From: Maliibacterium massiliense
GTDB taxonomy: Bacteria; Bacillota; Clostridia; Christensenellales; Maliibacteriaceae
Direction: 5' to 3'
Length of the DNA stretch: 64,000 bases
NCBI RefSeq assembly: GCF_900604345.1
Contig: NZ_LR026983.1
Span: forward strand, 1,488,001-1,552,000
How positions within the stretch are numbered: the stretch's first letter is position 1; every line of letters begins with the position of its first letter. The translations under genes and the position numbers were made by a program. Under the pieces are notes generated by a model. It was not told the origin of the DNA. It saw nothing but the letters and a program-made list of their open reading frames with translations, and did no database searches. Positions 15,838-23,497 of the stretch are shown in pieces.

Positions 15838-15910
15838 TACCCGCAAAGGCGCATACCCTTATAGCGTATGCCATGGCTTTTGAGACAGGCGGGAAAGGAG
15901 GTGCGCGCCC

Positions 15911-17170
15911 ATGCTGCAAAGGAAGATCCGCTCTCCCTATATCAAGGCGGCGCTGTGCGCCTTTGCGGTGCTGGCCGCCCTGCTGCTGCTGTGGCGAGTA
16001 CTGGATTCCATGGGGGATATTCAGCAGTGGCTGCGCCAGATGGCGGGCCTGCTCTACGGCGCGCTGCGCCCCTTTATCATCGGCGTGATCGCCGCCTACC
16101 TGCTGGAGCCTTTTGTGCGCGCTGCGGCAAGGCTGCTTGCGGCGCTGGGGCTTGAAGCGCGCCTGGGAGCGCGCAGATGCCGCGCCGTCAGCGTGGCGAC
16201 GGTGTACGTCCTGCTCTGCGGGGCGCTGACACTGCTCATTACCCGCGTGCTGCCCGATGTCTTTGCAAGTGCGGGCAACTTTGTACAGGAGGTGCCGGGT
16301 TATTACCAGGCCGTAAGCGATATCATTGAAGAGAAGGTGTTCGCCCACCCGCTGCTTGCAAACGCCCAGGTGCGCGCCTTTGTGGACGCGCAGCTGGAGC
16401 AGGTCAGCCAGTGGATCAACCAGAGCGCCCAGGCGCTCTTTGCCCAGGCGCTGCGCGCGCTGCAGTCGGTGGGCAGCGGCATCGTCAACACCTTTTTCGG
16501 GCTGATCGTGGCGCTATACGTGCTGCTGGACCGCCCCGCGCTCACCCGGGCGGCGCGCGCGCTTTTATGCGCTGCGCTGGGCAGGGCGCGCACCGCGCGC
16601 GTGGAGCGCCTCGCGCGCGATGTGGATCTGGCCTTCGGCCGCTACATCAGTGCGGTGATCGTGCAGAGCGTCATTCTTGCGGGCATGACGTACGTGGGCC
16701 TTGCCATTATCCACCTGCCCTACGCGCTGCTGCTGGCGGTGCTGGTGGGCTTTCTCAACGTCATCCCCTACTTTGGCGCCACCCTCTCCACGCTGCTGTG
16801 CCTGCTTGTGGCCTTCTTTAAGTCGCCAGCCAGCGCGCTTTACACCATCCTCTTTCTCACCGTGGTGCAGACTGTGGACAACTGGGTGGTGACACCGTGG
16901 CTCTTTGGCGATAAAATGGGGTTGAAACCCATCTGGATCATCTTTGGGGTGCTGGTGGGGGGCGCGCTCTTTGGTATGTGGGGCATGATACTGGGGGTGC
17001 CCACGCTCTCGGTGGTGCGCGTGCTGCTGCAGCGCGCCGAGCACAGGCGGGGCCGCACGCATCCTGCGTGTGTGGAGGCGCGGGCACAGCCCCAAGAGGC
17101 GGGCAGCACGCCCGAAGCGCACCCCCGCGGGCAAAGCGCCCCCTCTGCAGGAAGGAGAAAATTCATATGA
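15911..17170 (+). CDS. AI-2E family transporter (YtvI/PerM-like permease)
   Basis: A 419-residue polytopic membrane protein of the AI-2E transporter family (PF01594). There are paired N-terminal membrane segments (about residues 12-32 and 45-65), a soluble central region rich in 'AQALFAQALRALQ', and then the C-terminal membrane bundle. The bundle has the family motif 'VGFLNVIPYFGATLS' and 'VTPWLFGDKMGLKPIWIIFGVLVGGALFGMWGMILGVP'-type helices. Members export autoinducer-2 or move ions such as Na+/H+; the substrate cannot be called. The last 50 residues are a hydrophilic Pro/Arg-rich tail. The ATG follows GGAAAGGAGG. Its TGA overlaps the ridA start. Confidence 0.88.
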   Translation: MLQRKIRSPYIKAALCAFAVLAALLLLWRVLDSMGDIQQWLRQMAGLLYGALRPFIIGVIAAYLLEPFVRAAARLLAALGLEARLGARRCRAVSVATVYVLLCGALTLLITRVLPDVFASAGNFVQEVPGYYQAVSDIIEEKVFAHPLLANAQVRAFVDAQLEQVSQWINQSAQALFAQALRALQSVGSGIVNTFFGLIVALYVLLDRPALTRAARALLCAALGRARTARVERLARDVDLAFGRYISAVIVQSVILAGMTYVGLAIIHLPYALLLAVLVGFLNVIPYFGATLSTLLCLLVAFFKSPASALYTILFLTVVQTVDNWVVTPWLFGDKMGLKPIWIIFGVLVGGALFGMWGMILGVPTLSVVRVLLQRAEHRRGRTHPACVEARAQPQEAGSTPEAHPRGQSAPSAGRRKFI

Positions 17171-17547
17171 AGACGATTGTAGCGACAAAGGAGGCGCCCG
17201 GCGCAATTGGACCTTACAGCCAGGCGGTGGAGGCGGGAGGCCTGCTCTTCCTCTCCGGCCAGCTGGGCATCGATCCTGCAACGGGCGCGCTGCGCGCGAA
17301 CGCGGCGGATCAGGCCAGGCGGGCGCTGGACAACCTTGCGGCCATTTTGCGCGCGCGCGGGCTGGACATGCGCGCTGTGGTCAAAACCACCATCTTTCTT
17401 GCGGATATGGGGGATTTCGCCGCGGTCAACGAGGTTTACGCGGCCTGCTTCGGCGCGGGGGATTACCCTGCGCGCTCCTGCGTGCAGGCGGCGGGCCTGC
17501 CCCGCGGCGCGCGGGTGGAGATCGAGGCCATCGCCAGCCTCTCATAG
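17167..17547 (+). CDS. ridA: RidA family reactive intermediate deaminase
   Basis: A 126-residue RidA/YjgF/UK114 protein that hydrolyses reactive enamine and imine intermediates released by PLP enzymes. The family start 'APGAIGPYSQAVEAGG', the 'FLSGQLGIDPATG' block and the catalytic arginine R103 in 'PARSCV' are all present, as is 'VEIEAIA' at the C-terminus. The ATG overlaps the stop of the permease gene (ATGA), with ribosome site GGAAGGAG inside that gene, so translation is coupled. PLP enzymes such as the nearby aminotransferase are plausible sources of its substrates. Confidence 0.95.
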   Translation: MKTIVATKEAPGAIGPYSQAVEAGGLLFLSGQLGIDPATGALRANAADQARRALDNLAAILRARGLDMRAVVKTTIFLADMGDFAAVNEVYAACFGAGDYPARSCVQAAGLPRGARVEIEAIASLS

Positions 17548-17696
17548 GGTGTGTGGCTTGGAATGATTTTGCCTGCAGACACTCGGTGTGTAAGCATTGG
17601 GCTTGTGGATTGCAGCCGGTGACAGTGCCGCGCGCCGTCACATCGCCCCAATATGCTCCGCAGGGAGCGTCGCGCGCGCAAAAAAGCGCAAAACCG

Positions 17697-17739
17697 TAAA
17701 AAAGCCGTGCTGCATCTATGTGCAGCGCGGCTTTTTTGC
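17697..17739. terminator. Bidirectional terminator between ridA and the glutaredoxin-like gene
   Basis: AAAAAAGCCG-GCTGCA pairs with TGCAGC-CGGCTTTTTT. A and T runs on both sides allow it to act on both converging transcripts. Confidence 0.88.
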
Positions 17740-17754
17740 CTGCGGGGTGGGTTT

Positions 17755-18018
17755 TCAGGCCTCCAGCGCGGCCTCCAGCACCTTGCGCAGGATGTCCTCG
17801 GTGGGCACGCCGCCCCAGAAAAGACGTCCGTTGATCACAAAGGAGGGCACCACGCGGTAGCCGTAGCGGTCGGCTTCCTCCTGCTGGGTGACCTCATCGA
17901 TGATGCGGATGGGAACGGCGGCGTACGCCTTGTTTTGTTTGCGCAGCTTCGCCAAGATGGTGTCTGCGCGCTTGCAATAAGGGCAGTAATCGCCCCGGAT
18001 GTACAAAAGCTCCTGCAT
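17755..18018 (-). CDS. Glutaredoxin/thioredoxin-like protein, CPYC motif
   Basis: An 87-residue thioredoxin-fold protein. The redox motif C-P-Y-C is at residues 12-15 and the cis-proline region 'VVPSFVINGRLFWGGVP' follows in the right place. The CPYC motif is the glutaredoxin signature and the size fits glutaredoxin or NrdH-type donors. ATG 18018 is chosen over an in-frame upstream ATG at 18099 because GGAGAGGAG precedes it. It likely reduces disulfides or mixed thiols in the cytoplasm; its partner is unknown. Confidence 0.87.
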   Translation of the reverse strand: MQELLYIRGDYCPYCKRADTILAKLRKQNKAYAAVPIRIIDEVTQQEEADRYGYRVVPSFVINGRLFWGGVPTEDILRKVLEAALEA

Positions 18019-18401
18019 GATCCGCTCCTCTCCTTGTGGATGGTCGCGCCCTCTGCGCGCAAAAGAGCGCCTGCGCGCCGCGCATTCAAAGACGCGCATT
18101 CCTATTGTACCCAGAATGCAACAAAATTTGCAAATATGGTGTGCGGTGCAGCCTTGAATGCAATAACGCAGCGCTGTTTATGTAAAAACACGGAACGAGT
18201 ACCCCCGCAGCTGGAACATAATGCAAGAAAAGTGATGTGAAATTGCAAAATATGGTTGCGCGGGCAGCCCCATTGTTGTAAGATAGAGCCAGTGTCCCGC
18301 AAGGGCGGGGTGCACATCCGCAGGAGATTTTACAGCGTTTTTACGCGACAGAAAGCTAAAGACAGAAAGTTAAACAGGAAGGTATAAGGAGGAAACACAC
18401 A
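18019..18401. other. Divergent 380-nt regulatory region upstream of the aminotransferase
   Basis: There is no gene. Two related segments, ATGCAACAAAA...TTTGCAAATATGGT (18116-18153) and ATGCAAGAAAA...ATTGCAAAATATGGT (18221-18269), are repeated about 110 bp apart. The second runs into the -35 element of the downstream promoter. This could be a duplicated operator or promoter. Confidence 0.5.
18256..18284 (+). promoter_or_regulatory. Promoter of the aminotransferase-citrate synthase operon
   Basis: TTGCGC (18256-18261), a 17-nt spacer and TAAGAT (18279-18284) predict a start near 18291, giving a leader of about 110 nt. Confidence 0.6.
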
Positions 18402-19598
18402 ATGCAACTTTCGCAACTGGCACAGAGCATCAGCGCCTCGATGACGCTGGCGATTGACGCCAAGGCCAAACGCATGCGCGCCGAGGGCGTGGACGTCGTG
18501 GGCTTTGGCGCGGGCGAGCCGGATTTTCCCACGCCCCAGCACATCATCGAGGCCGCCAAGCGCGCCATGGACGAGGGCCAGACCCGCTATACGCCGGCGG
18601 CGGGCACGCTTGCGCTGCGCCAGGCCATTTGCGAGAAGCTGCAGCGGGATAACGGCCTTGCCTACGAGCCCGCCCAGATCGTGGTCTCCAACGGCGCCAA
18701 GCACGCGCTCTTCAACGCCTGCCAGGCGCTGCTGAACGCGGGCGACGAGGCGATTATCCCCGCGCCCTACTGGGTCACCTACCCCGAGCTGGTCAAGATG
18801 GCCGGCGCGGTGCCGGTGTTTGTGGACACCAAACCCGAGGAGGATTTTCTGCTCACGCCCCAGGCGCTGGAGGCAGCCATCACCGATAAAACCCGCGTTG
18901 TGATCCTCAACAGCCCCTCCAACCCGTGCGGCAGCATGTACAGCCGCGCCCAGCTGGAGGCCCTGGCCGCGGTGATCGAAAAACACGATCTGGCGGTGAT
19001 CTCCGACGAGATTTACGAAAAGCTTGTCTATGACGGCGCGCAGTTTTTCAGCATCGCTTCCTTAAGCCCTGCCATGCAGGCGCGCACCGTGGTGGTCAAC
19101 GGCATGTCCAAAGCCTACGCCATGACGGGCTGGCGCATCGGCTACACCGCCGCGCCCAAGGACGTCTCGGCCGTGATGTCCAACTACCAGAGCCACTGCA
19201 CCTCCAACCCCAACTCCATCGCGCAGGCCGCGTCCCTGGCCGCGCTGCAGGGCCCTGCAGGCCCCATGCAGGACATGGTGGAGGCATTCGGCGTGCGCAG
19301 GGACTACATGATCAGCCGCGTGGCGGATATCCCGAACCTTTCGTGCACCCATCCCCACGGCGCGTTCTACCTGTTTGTGGATATCTCCGCCTGCTTCGGC
19401 AAGGCGTCGGGCGACATGCGCATCGCAAACTCCATGGACTTTTGCGCGGCGCTGCTGGAGAAGCGTCAGGTGGCTGCCGTGCCAGGCGTGGCCTTTGGCG
19501 CGGACAACTTCATGCGCCTGAGCTACGCCACCAGCATCCAGACCATCGAAAAGGGAATGGACCGCATTGCCGCCTTTGTATGCGGCCTGAGCGACTGA
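18402..19598 (+). CDS. Aspartate-type aminotransferase (class I, PLP)
   Basis: A 398-residue fold-type I aminotransferase resembling AspB/AspC of Gram-positives. The PLP lysine is K237 in 'NGMSKAYAMTGWRIGY'. The substrate/cofactor blocks 'YTPAAGT', 'NSPSNPCG' and 'ISDEIYEKLVYDG' are intact, as is the C-terminal substrate-carboxylate arginine region 'FMRLSYATS'. It probably exchanges amino groups between aspartate/oxaloacetate and glutamate/2-oxoglutarate. The ATG follows AAGGAGGAAA. It lies 30 nt before a putative Re-citrate synthase, so the pair could link oxaloacetate, aspartate and 2-oxoglutarate metabolism. Confidence 0.9.
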   Translation: MQLSQLAQSISASMTLAIDAKAKRMRAEGVDVVGFGAGEPDFPTPQHIIEAAKRAMDEGQTRYTPAAGTLALRQAICEKLQRDNGLAYEPAQIVVSNGAKHALFNACQALLNAGDEAIIPAPYWVTYPELVKMAGAVPVFVDTKPEEDFLLTPQALEAAITDKTRVVILNSPSNPCGSMYSRAQLEALAAVIEKHDLAVISDEIYEKLVYDGAQFFSIASLSPAMQARTVVVNGMSKAYAMTGWRIGYTAAPKDVSAVMSNYQSHCTSNPNSIAQAASLAALQGPAGPMQDMVEAFGVRRDYMISRVADIPNLSCTHPHGAFYLFVDISACFGKASGDMRIANSMDFCAALLEKRQVAAVPGVAFGADNFMRLSYATSIQTIEKGMDRIAAFVCGLSD

Positions 19599-19628
19599 CG
19601 GCTTTTCGCCGCAGGAAGGAGCAACCGT

Positions 19629-21056
19629 ATGCCCAAACCGCGCATCGCGTTTTCCGATAAAAGCAACGTGCTGGAACAGTCCGCCTACCGCTACCAGCTG
19701 CAGGATGTGGCAAAACCCAACCTGTACCGCGAGCTGTTTGATTACAAGAGCGTGCCCAAGGTATCGTTCAACCACCGCCTGGTGCCCATGGAGGTGCCTG
19801 ACGAAATCTGGATCACCGACACCACCTTCCGCGACGGGCAGCAGTCGGTCTCCCCCTTTACGGTGGACCAGATTGTGGACCTCTTTAAACTGCTCTCCCG
19901 CCTGGGCGGACCCAAGGGCATCATCCGCCAGAGCGAGTTTTTCCTCTACACGGATAAGGACAAGGAGGCGGTGCGCCGCTGCCAGGATTTGGGGTTGGCC
20001 TTTCCGGAGGTGACCAGCTGGATTCGCGCCAACGCCAAGGATTTTGAGCTGGTGCGCCAGATGGGCGTCAAGGAGACGGGGATACTGGTCTCCTGCTCGG
20101 ATTACCATATCTTTAAAAAGATGCACCTGACGCGCGCGCAGGCCATGGAAAAGTACCTGGCCATCGTCAAGGCCGCGCTGGATGCGGGCATCCGGCCGCG
20201 CTGCCACTTTGAGGACATCACCCGCGCGGACTTCTACGGCTTTGTGGTGCCGTTCGCGCTGGAGCTGGCGCGCCTGAGCGACGAGAGCGGCATCCCCATC
20301 AAGATTCGCGCCTGCGATACGCTGGGCTTCGGCGTGTCCTACCCGGGCGTGGCGCTGCCGCGCAGCGTGCCGGGCATCATCTACGGGCTGCGCCATTACG
20401 CCCAGGTTCCCTCCGCGCTATTGGAGTGGCACGGGCACAACGATTTTTATAAAGTGGTCACCAACGCCGCGAGCGCCTGGCTCTACGGCTGCGCAAGCGT
20501 CAACTGCGCGATGCTGGGCATTGGCGAGCGCACCGGCAACTGCCCCACCGAGGGCATGGTGATGGAGTACTGCTCCCTGCGGGGCACCACCGACGGGATG
20601 GACCTGTCGGTCATCACCGAGATCGGGGAGTATTTTGAGCGAGAGATCGGCATCCCCATTCCCCCGCGCACCCCGTTTGTGGGGCGCAACTTCAACTCCA
20701 CGCGCGCGGGTATCCACGCAGACGGCCTGCTCAAGGATGAGGAAATCTACAATATCTTCGATACCGGCGCCATCCTCAATCGCCCCGCCACCGTGGCGGT
20801 GGATTCCCACAGCGGCCTTGCGGGCATCGCGCACTGGATCAACGGCTACTTCCGCCTCAAGGGGGAGGACGTGCTCGATAAGCAGGCGCCCATTGTCGCC
20901 CAGATCAAGGAGAAGGTGGACGCCCTTTACGCAGACGGTCGCAACACCGTCATGGGCGACGAGGAGCTGATCGCCATCATGCGCGAGGTGGACGACGATT
21001 ACTACCTGCGCTTGGCATACATCCGCCACGGACGCCATAGGCACGGCAAAAAGTAA
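19629..21056 (+). CDS. Putative Re-citrate synthase (HMGL-like / isopropylmalate synthase superfamily)
   Basis: A 475-residue Claisen-condensing enzyme of the HMGL-like TIM-barrel family. The metal/substrate loop 'TDTTFRDGQQS' (about residues 58-68), 'CHFEDITRADFYGF' and 'EWHGHNDFYKVVTNA' supply the usual ligands. Unlike LeuA it has an N-terminal extension ('YQLQDVAKPNLYRELFDY') and a short C-terminus without the LeuA regulatory domain. From memory these match clostridial proteins identified as (Re)-citrate synthase or annotated as homocitrate synthase. The likely reaction is acetyl-CoA plus oxaloacetate to citrate, supplying 2-oxoglutarate in an anaerobe. Homocitrate synthase is the main alternative. 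Confidence 0.72.
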   Translation: MPKPRIAFSDKSNVLEQSAYRYQLQDVAKPNLYRELFDYKSVPKVSFNHRLVPMEVPDEIWITDTTFRDGQQSVSPFTVDQIVDLFKLLSRLGGPKGIIRQSEFFLYTDKDKEAVRRCQDLGLAFPEVTSWIRANAKDFELVRQMGVKETGILVSCSDYHIFKKMHLTRAQAMEKYLAIVKAALDAGIRPRCHFEDITRADFYGFVVPFALELARLSDESGIPIKIRACDTLGFGVSYPGVALPRSVPGIIYGLRHYAQVPSALLEWHGHNDFYKVVTNAASAWLYGCASVNCAMLGIGERTGNCPTEGMVMEYCSLRGTTDGMDLSVITEIGEYFEREIGIPIPPRTPFVGRNFNSTRAGIHADGLLKDEEIYNIFDTGAILNRPATVAVDSHSGLAGIAHWINGYFRLKGEDVLDKQAPIVAQIKEKVDALYADGRNTVMGDEELIAIMREVDDDYYLRLAYIRHGRHRHGKK

Positions 21057-21072
21057 TACAGGATTTTTATAG

Positions 21073-21105
21073 GGTGGCAAACGCGCGGCGTTTGCCGCCT
21101 TTTTT
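21073..21105 (+). terminator. Terminator of the aminotransferase-citrate synthase operon
   Basis: A 12-bp stem GGTGGCAAACGC/GCGTTTGCCGCC with a 3-nt loop is followed by six T, 17 nt after the stop. Confidence 0.92.
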
Positions 21106-21212
21106 CGTCTGAATGGGATACAGGTGCATGCGTGTTGTGTTAAGATAAGAAAAAACCGCGTTGTGCGCGATTGTCCAAATACATGCAAATACTGTATCGA
21201 AAGGAAGCTTAT

Positions 21213-22655
21213 ATGATAACGTTTTTTGCCGCGCTGGCGGTGCTCATCGGCGGATACTTTGTATACAGCAAGGTGGCCGAGCGCATCTTTGGCGCGGATA
21301 TGCGCGCCACGCCCGCCGCCCAGAAGGCGGACGGCGTGGACTACGTGCCCATGAAAAAGTGGCGTGTCTTTCTCATCCAGCTGCTCAATATCGCGGGCCT
21401 GGGGCCCATCTACGGGGCGCTGCTGGGCGCGCTGTGGGGGCCGCAGGTCTTTCTTTGGATCGTCTTTGGCACGCTGCTGGCCGGCGGGGTGCACGACTAC
21501 CTCTCGGGCATGATCTCCATGCGCCACGATGGGGCGAGCATCTCGGAGGTGGTGGGTATCTACCTGGGGCGGGGCATGAAACAGGTGATGCGCGTCTTTT
21601 CCGTGGCGCTGCTGGTGCTGGTGGGCACGGTATTTATGACCGGGCCGGCGGGCTTGCTGGCAAAGCTGACGCCGCAGGGGCTAAACGTGCCGTTCTGGCT
21701 GGTGGTTATCCTGCTGTATTATTTCCTTGCGACGATGCTGCCCATCGACAAGGTGATCGGCAGGATATACCCGGTCTTTGGCATTGCGCTGATCGTGATG
21801 GCGCTGGGCATCGGCGGGGGCATCCTCATCGGCGGGTACCACATCCCCGAGCTGACCTTTGCAAACCAGCACCCCGACGGATTGCCCGTGTGGGCCATGA
21901 TGTTTGTCACGGTTGCATGCGGCGCGATTTCCGGTTTCCATGCCACCCAGTCCCCCATGATGGCGCGCTGCGTCCAGCACGAGCGCGAGGGTAGGCAGGT
22001 GTTCTACGGCGCCATGGTGGCCGAGGGCGTGATCGCGCTGATCTGGGCTGCGGCGGGCGTGGCGTTTTATGAGACGACGGGCGGCCTTTCCCAGGCGCTG
22101 GCCGCGCTGGGCGGCCAGGGCGGCGTGGTGTACGATATCGCCACGGGCCTGTTGGGGCCGGTGGGCGGCGTGCTTGCGATGATCGGCGTGATCGCCTGCC
22201 CCATCACCTCGGGCGACACGGCCTTTCGCAGCGCGCGGCTGACCCTTGCCGACTGGCTCCATATGGATCAGAAACCCATTGCCAAGCGCCTGGCGCTCTC
22301 GCTGCCGCTGCTTGCCGCGGGCGCGCTGCTCTCGCAGATCAACTTTGACGTGGTGTGGCGCTATTTCTCCTGGAGCAACCAGACGCTCGCCATGATGGCG
22401 CTCTGGGCAGGCGCGGTGTACCTGCACCGCTACAGCCGCTACCGCTTCGGCTGGGGCATCGCGGCGGTGCCGGCCGTGTTTATGTCGGCGGTGTCCATGA
22501 CGTATATCCTGCAGGCGCCCGAGGGGTTCCGGCTGTCCGCGGCCATCGCCTACCCCTGCGGCGTGGCATTTGCCGCCCTGACGCTGGCGCTGTTTTGCTG
22601 GTACATGCACAGGCGCCCCCGCCAGGCGGAGGATGCGCTGCAGCAGAGCGCCTAA
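21213..22655 (+). CDS. cstA: CstA-family carbon starvation / pyruvate or peptide transporter
   Basis: A 480-residue membrane protein of the CstA family, with more than ten hydrophobic segments. Family blocks include 'FGTLLAGGVHDYLSGMISMRHDGASISEVVG' region near residues 90-120, 'SGFHATQSPMMARC' near 245 and 'CPITSGDTAFRSARL' near 335. Members import pyruvate or small peptides, often under carbon limitation. The ATG at 21213 follows AAAGGAAG; an earlier in-frame ATG at 21171 lacks a ribosome site. At 480 residues this is the short Firmicutes form (E. coli CstA is near 700). It appears to be transcribed alone. Confidence 0.9.
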   Translation: MITFFAALAVLIGGYFVYSKVAERIFGADMRATPAAQKADGVDYVPMKKWRVFLIQLLNIAGLGPIYGALLGALWGPQVFLWIVFGTLLAGGVHDYLSGMISMRHDGASISEVVGIYLGRGMKQVMRVFSVALLVLVGTVFMTGPAGLLAKLTPQGLNVPFWLVVILLYYFLATMLPIDKVIGRIYPVFGIALIVMALGIGGGILIGGYHIPELTFANQHPDGLPVWAMMFVTVACGAISGFHATQSPMMARCVQHEREGRQVFYGAMVAEGVIALIWAAAGVAFYETTGGLSQALAALGGQGGVVYDIATGLLGPVGGVLAMIGVIACPITSGDTAFRSARLTLADWLHMDQKPIAKRLALSLPLLAAGALLSQINFDVVWRYFSWSNQTLAMMALWAGAVYLHRYSRYRFGWGIAAVPAVFMSAVSMTYILQAPEGFRLSAAIAYPCGVAFAALTLALFCWYMHRRPRQAEDALQQSA

Positions 22656-23010
22656 GCGCGGCGTCGTAGGCGGACGGCCCCGAAAAAAACAGGGACCGCA
22701 CGCCGCTTACAGGGGCAACCTGCGGACGCCCTGCGCCCCCTTTGGCGCTGCGCGCGGGGCGGCGGCGTCCTATTTGCGCGTCTCCCGCGCAAAAATGACC
22801 AAACGGTAAACTTTTTGCCCGCCCAGCGCGCCCCTCGCATAGGCGAACGCGCACGGCCCCAGGCGTTTACGCCCGCCTGCGCAGGCGGGCGCGCGGGCAA
22901 AAGGCCCTTCCCTCAAAAGGGACAATGCGCTATAATAAACAAAACAACGCAAGGCGCATTGTGCCAGAGGCGCGCCTGCATGTATCATCAACAACAAGGG
23001 GGTATTTGCA
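22656..23010. other. 355-nt intergenic region, GC-rich with palindrome and promoter
   Basis: No gene is seen. It contains a perfect 20-bp palindrome of GC-rich sequence (22871-22890). A consensus -10 TATAAT (22931-22936) has a poor -35 (TTCCCT, 22908-22913). This promoter would serve the P-loop gene starting at 23011. Confidence 0.55.
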
Positions 23011-23424
23011 ATGATTGAAATTATCTGCGGCAAAAAGGGATCAGGCAAAACCAAACGGCTCATCAGCCAGACCAACGAGGCGGTGGAGTCCAGCCGCGGT
23101 AACATCATCTTTATCGATGATGACAAGGATTATCTCTACGATATCCGCCACCAGGTCCGCTTTATTGACGCAAGCGAGTATGACATCGACAGCCCCAAAA
23201 TGTTCTACGGCTTCCTTTGCGGACTGGTCGCGCAGGACTTTGACCTGGACACCATCTTCATCGACGCCTTCCTGCGCATCGTCAAATACCCGATGAGCCA
23301 GCTGGAGGAGTGCTTCCAGCACATGGAGCGCATTGTGGAAAAACACAACATCCGCCTGGTGCTGAGCGTATCGTGCGCCGAGGAGGAGATCCCCGAATAC
23401 GCCGCAAAATATATCCAGAAATAG
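23011..23424 (+). CDS. Small P-loop NTPase-like protein of unknown function
   Basis: A 137-residue protein starting almost directly with a Walker A motif, GKKGSGKT (residues 7-14). A possible Walker B is 'DTIFIDAFLRI' around residues 80-90. A late 'RLVLSVSC' strand would fit a sensor position. The compact size and lack of a partner domain suggest a minimal nucleotide-binding protein; similar unannotated proteins occur in Clostridia. It is a single gene with its own promoter and a terminator downstream. Function is not known and should not be guessed from the P-loop alone. Confidence 0.75.
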   Translation: MIEIICGKKGSGKTKRLISQTNEAVESSRGNIIFIDDDKDYLYDIRHQVRFIDASEYDIDSPKMFYGFLCGLVAQDFDLDTIFIDAFLRIVKYPMSQLEECFQHMERIVEKHNIRLVLSVSCAEEEIPEYAAKYIQK

Positions 23425-23450
23425 AAAACGCCCCGATACAAGCAACACAC

Positions 23451-23489
23451 ACGCCTGTGACGGCCCCTTTGGCCGTGGCAGGCGTTTTG
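23451..23489 (+). terminator. Terminator between the P-loop gene and thrC
   Basis: ACGCCTG-ACGGCC pairs with GGCCGT-CAGGCGT around a small loop and ends in TTTT. It sits only 10 nt before the thrC start. Confidence 0.75.
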
Positions 23490-23497
23490 AAAGGACG

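Larger units (their letters stand above)
15367..15910. other. 544-nt gene-free gap with several hairpins
   Basis: No protein gene is credible here. The first part carries three hairpins in about 210 nt and ends in a clear terminator at 15591-15614. A second terminator lies at 15804-15837. The segment 15615-15800 has no feature I recognise. Confidence 0.6.
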
